This document shows, piece by piece, positions 1-4,330 of a stretch of 5,822 nt of DNA. The position numbers and the translations under genes are program-made. The stretch comes from Thermaceae bacterium (GTDB lineage Bacteria; Deinococcota; Deinococci; Deinococcales; Marinithermaceae): positions 1 through 5,822 of the forward strand of contig WFXV01000076.1 in the NCBI GenBank assembly GCA_015490435.1. Reading direction: 5' to 3'. The notes below the pieces were generated by a model, which was not told the DNA's origin, ran no database searches, and was given only the letters and a program-made list of their open reading frames with translations. How positions within the stretch are numbered: position 1 is the first letter of the stretch; every line of letters starts with the position of its first letter.

Positions 1-621
1 GAAAAGCCCCCGGGCGGCGACCTCCGGCCAGTCCATCACCCCGAGCGCCTCGACCCCGCGTATGCCGACCCGGACGCGATCTACGCCGAGCCCGACCCCT
101 TGGGGCGGGGGCTTGGGCGGGTGGTGGGGACGCTGGTGCACGCCGCCATCGCCGCCGGTTGGGGCCCCGAGCGGGTGGACTGGCTCCTTCGCCAGGAGGC
201 GGCCCAAAACCTCTCCGAGGAGGAGCGGGCCCGGGTGCGGGAGGCGATCCTCGAGCTGCTCTCGGCCTACCAAGACCTGCTCGGGGGCCCGCTCCCCAGG
301 GAGCGCGCGCGCGACCTCGCCGAGCTCCCCTTCGTCTTCCCTGCGGGGAGGACGGTGATCCACGGGGTGATCGACCGGCTCTACCAGGTTGGTGAGACCT
401 GGTTCCTCGAGGACTACAAGACCGACCGGGTCGAGGGCGATCTCCTGGCCTACGCCAAGGCCCAGGGCTACGACTTCCAGCTCGCCGTCTACCGCCGGGC
501 GGTGGAGGCGGCGCTAGGCGTTCGGCCCCGGGTCCGCCTCGTCTTCCTCGCCCGAAAGGAGGTGCTCGAGCTCAGCGAGGACCTCCTCGAGGCCGCCCTC
601 GAGCGTTTCAAGCTCGGCTAG
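1..621 (+). CDS. AddA/RecB-type helicase-nuclease, C-terminal nuclease domain (5' partial)
   Basis: The frame is open from the first base, so the gene starts upstream; 206 C-terminal residues are visible and end at TAG. They form a PD-(D/E)XK nuclease domain of the kind that ends AddA/RecB-like UvrD-family helicases acting in double-strand break processing. Visible motifs, numbered from the window start, are G-T-L-V-H47, E109 before L-P-F, G-V-I-D125-R-L, the catalytic D138-Y-K140-T and the helical Q160-x3-Y164. In the known family these residues bind the metal and cleave single-stranded DNA, feeding recombination. The helicase motifs would lie upstream and cannot be seen, so a stand-alone RecB-like nuclease is possible but less likely. 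A probable leftward ORF overlaps the last 108 bases on the other strand. No hairpin with a T-run follows the stop. Confidence 0.85.
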   Translation, partial: EKPPGGDLRPVHHPERLDPAYADPDAIYAEPDPLGRGLGRVVGTLVHAAIAAGWGPERVDWLLRQEAAQNLSEEERARVREAILELLSAYQDLLGGPLPRERARDLAELPFVFPAGRTVIHGVIDRLYQVGETWFLEDYKTDRVEGDLLAYAKAQGYDFQLAVYRRAVEAALGVRPRVRLVFLARKEVLELSEDLLEAALERFKLG

Positions 622-732
622 GGCGGCCTCGATCTCGAGGCTTCCCTCGACCTCCTTGCCCGCTGCCACCAGGAGCCGCCCGAGGAGGTAGCGAAGCCTC
701 GGGTCCGCTTCCTCGACCAGCCACGCCCGCAA
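514..732 (-). CDS. Possible small hypothetical protein downstream of osmC (start uncertain)
   Basis: I do not recognise this protein. On the minus strand a frame stays open from inside the OsmC gene to a TAG at 514-516. Just past the OsmC stop (777-779) it changes from Arg/Pro-rich shadow to a normal-looking acidic, Leu/Ala/Glu-rich helical sequence (for example L-R-Y-L-L-G-R-L-L-V-A-A-G-K), with a Trp and a Tyr. Hand-counted codons from about 788 to 620 show G in roughly half of first positions, about 80% GC3 and a much lower GC2, as in real genes. The in-frame CTC-GAG at 634-639 matches the habit of neighbouring genes. The weakness is the start: the only ordinary candidate near the front is TTG at 732, with no Shine-Dalgarno, and it would drop about 19 coding-like codons. 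Either the start is non-standard and coupled to OsmC, a sequence error hides it, or this is a decayed tail. The last 108 bases are antisense to the nuclease gene, whose codons are phase-aligned, so openness there is weak evidence. Confidence 0.4.
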   Translation of the reverse strand: MRAWLVEEADPRLRYLLGRLLVAAGKEVEGSLEIEAALAELETLEGGLEEVLAELEHLLSGEEDEADPGPNA

Positions 733-776
733 GCGGGCGATTGCCGCGAGCTCGTCGCCCGCGGCGAGAAGGCGCC

Positions 777-1214
777 TTAGCTCTTTTCGTCTTCCTCCCA
801 GGGCTCGACCACCACCTCGAGGAGGACCTCGGCGTTTAGGTTCGCGGTCACCGAGCAGAACTTCTTGTGGGAGAGCTCGGCCGCGTGCCGGAGGGCTTTC
901 TCGGTGACCCCGGGCCCGCTCCCGATGTGTCGGACCACGATCTTGGTGTAGCGCTTGGGGTGGGTCTCGGCCCGCTCGCCCTCGACCTCGACCCGGTAGC
1001 GGGCGAGGGGGGTGCGCTTTTTCTTCATGATGCTGACCACGTCGTAGGCGGTGCAGGAGCCGAGCGAGGCGAGAAGGAGCTCCATCGGCCGAAGGCCGAG
1101 CGGGGGGTTGTCGCCGTCCACCACCACCCGCACCTTCTGTTCGTTTTCGGCGGCGAAGCGAAAGCCGCAGAGGTGTTCCACGACGATCTTCTTCCGGCTC
1201 ATACGAGGCTTCAT
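777..1214 (-). CDS. OsmC/YhfA-family thiol redox protein
   Basis: This 145-residue protein has the length and layout of the OsmC/Ohr superfamily, cytoplasmic dimers that in characterised members reduce organic hydroperoxides with a pair of cysteines. Visible are the conserved R42-P-x-E45-L-L-L-A-S-L-G-S-C54 segment and a second Cys in K-K-F-C120-S-V-T-A-N-L. The absence of Ohr-specific features and the overall look favour the general OsmC/YhfA branch, whose substrate is often unknown, so no symbol is given. The ATG at 1214 overlaps the TAA of the upstream dehydrogenase as TAATG and lacks a clear Shine-Dalgarno, which points to translational coupling. A second in-frame ATG at 1202 would give an N-terminus of M-S-R-K-K and cannot be excluded. 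The pairing with an SDR suggests a shared role in oxidative or carbonyl stress, but this is inference. Confidence 0.9.
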   Translation of the reverse strand: MKPRMSRKKIVVEHLCGFRFAAENEQKVRVVVDGDNPPLGLRPMELLLASLGSCTAYDVVSIMKKKRTPLARYRVEVEGERAETHPKRYTKIVVRHIGSGPGVTEKALRHAAELSHKKFCSVTANLNAEVLLEVVVEPWEEDEKS

Positions 1215-1999
1215 TAAAGCAGACCGCGCACGTACCCACCGTCGACGATCAGCGTCTGGCCGGTGATGTAGCCCGCCGGCACCCCCATCAGGAAGACCGC
1301 CGCCGCCGCGATCTCCTCGGGACGGCCGAGCCGCCTCATGGGGATGGTGGCCTCGAGCCTCCGCTCGGCCTCCTCCGGGCTGATCCCCTCGCGCTCGGCC
1401 TGGTGAGCGAGCAGCGCCTCCACCCGCTCGGTCTTGGTGTAGCCCGGCCCCACCGCATTCACCGTGATCCCGTGGGGGGCGAGCTCGCGGGAGAGGGTCT
1501 TCAAATACCCGGTGAGCCCGGCCCGGATGCCGTTGGAGAGCGCCAGGTTCTCCACCGGTTCCTTGACCGAGATCGAGGTGATGAAGACCAAGCGGCCAAA
1601 ACCCCGCGCCTGCATGCCGGGAACGAGCCCGCGCACCAGCCGGACCATGGGCAAGAACAGCGCCTCGAAGGCCCGGCTCCAGGCCTCGGGGGAGAGCTCG
1701 AAGGCGCTTCCCGGCGGGGGGCCGCCGGTGTTGCCCAAAAAGAGCTCGGCCTCGCCGAAGCCCTTGAGCCTTTCCAGGATCTTCTCCGCCGCGTCCTCGT
1801 GGGCGAGGTCCGTGGCCAGGTAGTCGGCCTCCGCGCCCTTTTCCCGAATCGCCTCGGCGAGCTCGGCGAGCCGCTCCCGGCTCCGGGCGACCAAGAAGAC
1901 CCGCGCGCCCTCCTCGGCGAGGGCGAGCGCCACCGCCCGGCCGATCCCCTTGGAGGCGCCGGTGACCAGCGCCGTCTTTCCCCGAATCCCTAGCTCCAT
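1214..1999 (-). CDS. Atypical short-chain dehydrogenase/reductase (BKR-like, non-canonical active site)
   Basis: This 261-residue Rossmann protein has the usual size of a classical SDR. The cofactor loop T13-G14-A-S-K-G18-I-G20 is intact and basic residues R39/R41 after the second strand suggest NADP(H). The structural N-A-G motif is altered to G-N90-T-G-G. S142 sits where the catalytic Ser belongs, but 13 residues later the Tyr position is S155 and the Lys position is R159 (S-N-G-I-R), so the YxxxK pair is missing. The P185-G186 turn and the C-terminal Y-I-T-G-Q-T-L-I-V-D-G-G are normal. A known SDR subgroup annotated as beta-ketoacyl-ACP-reductase-like shows this imperfect tetrad, and I assign it there; its reaction is not established. 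The gene is first in a leftward unit with osmC. A TATAAT box lies 6 bases upstream of the ATG with no room for a Shine-Dalgarno, so the mRNA is probably leaderless. Confidence 0.9.
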   Translation of the reverse strand: MELGIRGKTALVTGASKGIGRAVALALAEEGARVFLVARSRERLAELAEAIREKGAEADYLATDLAHEDAAEKILERLKGFGEAELFLGNTGGPPPGSAFELSPEAWSRAFEALFLPMVRLVRGLVPGMQARGFGRLVFITSISVKEPVENLALSNGIRAGLTGYLKTLSRELAPHGITVNAVGPGYTKTERVEALLAHQAEREGISPEEAERRLEATIPMRRLGRPEEIAAAAVFLMGVPAGYITGQTLIVDGGYVRGLL

Positions 2000-2005
2000 A
2001 CCCGG

Positions 2006-2011
2006 ATTATA
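2006..2011 (-). promoter_or_regulatory. -10 box of the SDR-osmC unit (leaderless)
   Basis: The minus strand reads a perfect TATAAT, then six bases, then the SDR ATG at 1999. Transcription would begin at or next to the start codon, giving a leaderless mRNA. No convincing -35 hexamer is found 16-18 bases upstream, a region that lies inside the cupin coding sequence. Confidence 0.7.
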
Positions 2012-2013
2012 GT
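2008..2013 (+). promoter_or_regulatory. -10 box of the cupin gene (leaderless), overlapping the SDR -10
   Basis: The plus strand reads TATAGT, then six bases, then the cupin ATG at 2020: the same spacing as for the SDR. It shares four base pairs with the opposite -10 box, so the two polymerases could not bind together. No clear -35 is visible, and any such element would sit inside the SDR coding sequence. Confidence 0.65.
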
Positions 2014-2019
2014 GGCGGT

Positions 2020-2355
2020 ATGGAGATCAAGGACCTCGCCGCCCTGGTGCGGTTTTCCGAGGAGAAGATGCAGAAGATCGAGGTCTTCCCCTCAAAGCGC
2101 ATGCGCTACGACCTCTACACCCTCCTCCCCGGGCAGGGCCAGCGGGTGCACACCCACGCGGACGCCGACAAGGTCTACTACGCCCTCGAGGGCGAGGTGA
2201 TGCTCCGGGTCGGCGAGGAGGAGGCCCTCCTGCCCGAGGGATCGGCGGGGTTTGCCCCCGCCGGGGTGCCCCACGGGGTGAGGAACGTCTCCGCGAGCCC
2301 GGCGGTCCTGCTCGTGGTCATGGCCCCGCGGGAAGGGGCTTCGAAAACCACTTGA
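2020..2355 (+). CDS. Small single-domain cupin protein
   Basis: This 111-residue protein is one cupin_2 beta-barrel, a fold that usually binds a metal through three His and one Glu and serves in dioxygenases, isomerases or ligand sensors. Motif 1 is G40-x3-H44-x-H46-x4-K51-x6-G58; the position that normally holds the Glu ligand carries K51, with D50 beside it. Motif 2 is complete: G74-x5-P80-x-G82-x2-H85-x3-N89. Three His ligands therefore remain, with D50 a possible substitute. No fused domain, signal peptide or membrane segment is present, and the substrate cannot be named. The gene diverges from the SDR-osmC unit with only 20 bases between start codons, which hints at a linked function or mutually exclusive expression. 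Its last 38 bases overlap the convergent acetyltransferase gene. Confidence 0.88.
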   Translation: MEIKDLAALVRFSEEKMQKIEVFPSKRMRYDLYTLLPGQGQRVHTHADADKVYYALEGEVMLRVGEEEALLPEGSAGFAPAGVPHGVRNVSASPAVLLVVMAPREGASKTT

Positions 2356-2806
2356 CCGCCGGTCCCCCGCTCCTTTGAAAGCGGTAGCCGAGGGTGGTGA
2401 AAAACCGCTCCGCGCTCGGGTTCTCGCCGTAGACCACGGCGTAAAGGGTGCGGTAGCGGCCGGCCAGGTTCTGCTCGAGCTCCCGCACCGCCTGCTGCCC
2501 GATCCCAAGCCCGCGGTAGGCCTCGACGACGAGCACCAGGGAGAGCGTGGCCGCCCCGTCCTCGGGGTGGTCGAGCTTGTAGTCGAGGAGCCCCACCGCC
2601 TCCTGGGCGAGAAAGATCAGCTCCCCGCGCCGCTTCTCGTCCGCCCGGGCGGCGAGGAGCTCGCGTTCGACGTCGGCCTCGGTGGGGAGCTCGGCGCCGA
2701 TGGTCTCGAAGTAGCCCGGGCTCTGGCGGTAGATCGCGAGGATCCGCGAAAGGTCGGCGAGGTCCGCCCGACGCCGCCGGAGGGGGAGCTCGGTGGGGGT
2801 CGCCAT
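2318..2806 (-). CDS. GNAT-family N-acetyltransferase
   Basis: This 162-residue protein is a single GNAT domain, which transfers an acetyl group from acetyl-CoA to an amine. The pyrophosphate-binding motif A is clear: beta-4 L-S-L-V-L-V-V followed by R98-G-L-G101-I-G103 and the helix Q-Q-A-V-R-E-L. Motif B follows as Y-G-E-N129-P-S-A-E-R-F-F-T-T-L139-G140-Y141, typical of GNAT enzymes acting on small molecules or peptides. The substrate cannot be told from sequence. ATG 2806 is chosen because it opens the domain-bearing frame and has a TAAGAT box just upstream; GAGG four bases before it could also serve as a weak ribosome site. The gene is separate from the upstream cold-shock gene, since a strong terminator lies between them. 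Its stop codon lies inside the convergent cupin gene. Confidence 0.87.
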   Translation of the reverse strand: MATPTELPLRRRRADLADLSRILAIYRQSPGYFETIGAELPTEADVERELLAARADEKRRGELIFLAQEAVGLLDYKLDHPEDGAATLSLVLVVEAYRGLGIGQQAVRELEQNLAGRYRTLYAVVYGENPSAERFFTTLGYRFQRSGGPAVKWFSKPLPAGP

Positions 2807-2814
2807 CGGGCCTC

Positions 2815-2820
2815 ATCTTA
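2815..2820 (-). promoter_or_regulatory. Probable -10 box of the acetyltransferase gene
   Basis: The minus strand reads TAAGAT, then eight bases, then ATG 2806. The transcript would begin one or two bases before the start codon, so it would be leaderless or nearly so. It lies downstream of the cold-shock terminator, as a fresh promoter should. The -35 region is a poor match. Confidence 0.5.
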
Positions 2821-2843
2821 GGGGGCGAAGGGGGTGAGAAAGG

Positions 2844-2873
2844 AAAGCGGCCGGGGCTTGCCCCGGCCGCTTT
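2844..2873 (-). terminator. Rho-independent terminator of the cold-shock gene
   Basis: A perfect 13-bp stem (2844-2856 with 2861-2873) closes a 4-base loop. Read leftward it starts 13 bases after the csp TAA and is followed by the pyrimidine run CCTTTCTC, which with the TTT at the stem end is moderately U-rich. Rightward the tail is GCCAGTC, so termination acts mainly on the leftward transcript. Confidence 0.88.
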
Positions 2874-2886
2874 GCCAGTCTTGGGT

Positions 2887-3108
2887 TTACTGGTCCGCCG
2901 GCTCCACGACGGTGACGTTCACCGCCTGGGGGCCCTTCCCGGCCCGGCCCGGCTCGACCTCGAACTCGACGATGTCGCCCTCGTTCAGGGTGCGGAAGCC
3001 CTCGGCGTTGATGGCGGTGTAGTGGACGAAGACGTCCCCCTCGCCCTCGCGCTCGATGAAGCCGTAACCCTTTTCCGCGTTGAACCACTTGACTCGACCC
3101 TTCGGCAT
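2887..3108 (-). CDS. csp: Cold-shock domain protein (CspA family)
   Basis: This 73-residue protein is a complete single cold-shock domain, a five-stranded OB-fold that binds single-stranded RNA and DNA and acts as an RNA chaperone. The N-terminal K-W8-F9-N-A-E-K-G leads into RNP1, K13-G-Y15-G-F17-I, and RNP2, V26-F27-V-H29-Y30, with the nucleic-acid-stacking aromatics in place (Tyr instead of the commoner Phe at 30). The C-terminal P-Q-A-V-N-V is also typical. ATG 3108 is supported by AAGGAAG at 3115-3121 on the minus strand, about 6-8 bases upstream. This is one of the few genes here with a real Shine-Dalgarno and leader. It has its own promoter just past the dnaJ stop and a strong terminator, so it can be expressed alone. 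No dnaJ terminator is seen, so read-through from dnaJ is also possible. Confidence 0.96.
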   Translation of the reverse strand: MPKGRVKWFNAEKGYGFIEREGEGDVFVHYTAINAEGFRTLNEGDIVEFEVEPGRAGKGPQAVNVTVVEPADQ

Positions 3109-3133
3109 TGCAAACTTCCTTTCTCTCGCCCGG

Positions 3134-3168
3134 ATCTGGGGGTTGGGACTCGCTTCGCGCCCCCGGAT
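3134..3168 (-). other. Possible hairpin in the cold-shock mRNA leader
   Basis: Bases 3160-3168 and 3134-3142 can pair as a 9-position stem with one C-A mismatch around a 17-base loop. The loop contains GCGAAGC, which can itself fold into a mini-hairpin. In the leftward mRNA the structure would sit about 25 bases before the ATG, leaving the Shine-Dalgarno free. Many csp leaders are structured and temperature-responsive; a role here is inference. Confidence 0.4.
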
Positions 3169-3184
3169 TTTCCCCGGACGCCTA

Positions 3185-3213
3185 AGGGTACCATCCGGGC
3201 GCCCGCTTGTCCA
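3185..3213 (-). promoter_or_regulatory. Cold-shock gene promoter (TGGACA-17-TACCCT)
   Basis: On the minus strand TGGACA (3208-3213, five of six matches to the -35 consensus) is separated by exactly 17 bases from TACCCT (3185-3190), a TANNNT -10 box. Transcription would start near 3178, giving a leader of about 70 bases. The -35 box directly abuts the dnaJ stop codon. Confidence 0.65.
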
Positions 3214-4284
3214 CTACTTCTTGAAGGCCCGCTTGACCCGCTCCCAGATCCCCTCGAGCCCGGCCTCCTCGCCCATCGCCTCGGCGTACTCGAGGAGGGC
3301 CTTCTTGGCCTTGGCGGGAAGCTTCTTCGGAACCTCGAGCTCGGTGACCACGAGCAGGCTCCCGGGCCGCCCGCCTCCCGGATCGGGGAGCCCCGCGCCC
3401 TCGAGCTCGAAGACCTCCCCGTGCCCGGTCCCGGGCGGGACCTCGAGCGGCACCGGCCCGTCCAGGCTGGGCACCTCGACCCGGGCCCCGAGCGCCGCCT
3501 GGGCGAGCCCGAGCTTCAGGGTGTAGACGAGGTTCTTGCCGTCGCGCCTGAGCTCGGGGTGGGGCTTTGTCCGCACCCGAACGAAGAGGTCCCCCGCACC
3601 GCCAGGCCCGACGTGCCCCCGCCCGGGCACCCGGAGGAGCTGGTCCTCGCCGATCCCCGGCGGGATCTTCAGGGTGATCTCCTCCTCCGCCTGGACCACC
3701 CCCCGGCCGTGGCAGGTGGGGCAGCGCTCGATGAGGATGCGGCCGGTCCCCTTGCAGTGGGGGCAGGTGCTCTCCTGCACCACGGTGCCGAGGAAGGTGC
3801 GGTGGTAACTCTGGACCCGGCCCGAGCCCCGGCAGGTGGGGCAGACCTGGGCGCGGCCCCCGGCCCCGCCGCAGCTCGGGCAGGGCACCTGGCGCCGGTA
3901 CCGCGCCTTGACCTCGCCCCCCTTGGCCAGGGTCTTCAGGTCCACCTCGACCTCGATCTCGATGTCCGCCCCCCGCCCCCGGCGGCTCCGGGCGCCGAGT
4001 CGCACCCCGAAGAGCTCCTCGAAGAGGTCGAAGAGGTCCTCGGGGTAGACGTTCCGGTAGGCCTCGGCTCCCTCGACGAAGCCCCGCCGGTCGTATTCCG
4101 CCCGCTTTTGGGGGTCGGAGAGGACGGCGTAGGCCTCGTTGATCTCCTTGAAGCGCTCCTCGGCCTCGGGGTCGCCCCGGTTTTTGTCCGGGTGGTACTT
4201 CTTCGCGAGTTCCCGGTAGGCGCGCTTGATCTCCTCCGGGCTCGCGTCCCGGGAAACGCCGAGGACGGCGTAGTAGTCCTTCAT
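3214..4284 (-). CDS. dnaJ: Type I-like DnaJ co-chaperone with zinc fingers, reduced G/F linker
   Basis: This 356-residue Hsp40 stimulates DnaK ATPase activity and delivers unfolded proteins. The J domain spans residues 1-70 with H31-P-D33. The cysteine-rich domain has four CxxCxGxG repeats at C135/C138, C148/C151, C174/C177 and C188/C191, binding two zinc ions in the family. Two beta-rich substrate-binding domains and a C-terminal helical tail follow. The Gly/Phe linker is nearly absent: residues 69-93 read as an acidic, Leu-rich stretch with few glycines (P-E-D-L-F-D-L-F-E-E-L-F-G). Thermus has a cysteine-free DnaJ in its dnaK cluster and a second, zinc-binding one; this lone gene fits the second type. 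No dnaK or grpE is in view, and no CIRCE element lies upstream. The ATG is preceded by AAGGA with 5-base spacing and by TATAGT with 10-base spacing. Confidence 0.95.
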   Translation of the reverse strand: MKDYYAVLGVSRDASPEEIKRAYRELAKKYHPDKNRGDPEAEERFKEINEAYAVLSDPQKRAEYDRRGFVEGAEAYRNVYPEDLFDLFEELFGVRLGARSRRGRGADIEIEVEVDLKTLAKGGEVKARYRRQVPCPSCGGAGGRAQVCPTCRGSGRVQSYHRTFLGTVVQESTCPHCKGTGRILIERCPTCHGRGVVQAEEEITLKIPPGIGEDQLLRVPGRGHVGPGGAGDLFVRVRTKPHPELRRDGKNLVYTLKLGLAQAALGARVEVPSLDGPVPLEVPPGTGHGEVFELEGAGLPDPGGGRPGSLLVVTELEVPKKLPAKAKKALLEYAEAMGEEAGLEGIWERVKRAFKK

Positions 4285-4294
4285 CGCTTTCCTT

Positions 4295-4322
4295 ACTATA
4301 GGCGCCGCCGGCGTTTTCTAAA
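4295..4322 (-). promoter_or_regulatory. dnaJ promoter
   Basis: On the minus strand TATAGT (4295-4300) lies 10 bases before the dnaJ ATG, with a weak -35 TTTAGA (4317-4322, four of six) at 16-base spacing. A start point 6-7 bases after the -10 would leave only a 4-5-base leader and would cut off the AAGGA, so that motif may not act in translation. The -35 overlaps the -10 box of rarA. Confidence 0.5.
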
Positions 4323-4324
4323 AT
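4319..4324 (+). promoter_or_regulatory. -10 box of rarA (leaderless)
   Basis: The plus strand reads TAAAAT, then six bases, then the rarA GTG at 4331. This is the same 6-base geometry as at the SDR and cupin genes and predicts an mRNA starting at the GTG. No Shine-Dalgarno is present and no good -35 is visible. Confidence 0.6.
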
Positions 4325-4330
4325 GCGGGG

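Noticed and set aside
724..739. 7-bp inverted repeat with a 2-base centre, as a terminator for the convergent genes
   Set aside because: There is no T-run on either side and the loop is too tight; it probably reflects codon use in the small ORF.
791..1239. N-terminal part of the minus-strand frame that begins with ATG at 1239
   Set aside because: It overlaps the whole OsmC gene in another frame and is an Arg/Pro-rich shadow; only the part past the OsmC stop looks coding.
4285..4330. CIRCE/HrcA operator upstream of dnaJ
   Set aside because: No TTAGCACTC-N9-GAGTGCTAA-like inverted repeat is present; the only symmetry is a short GC-rich stem of about four pairs.
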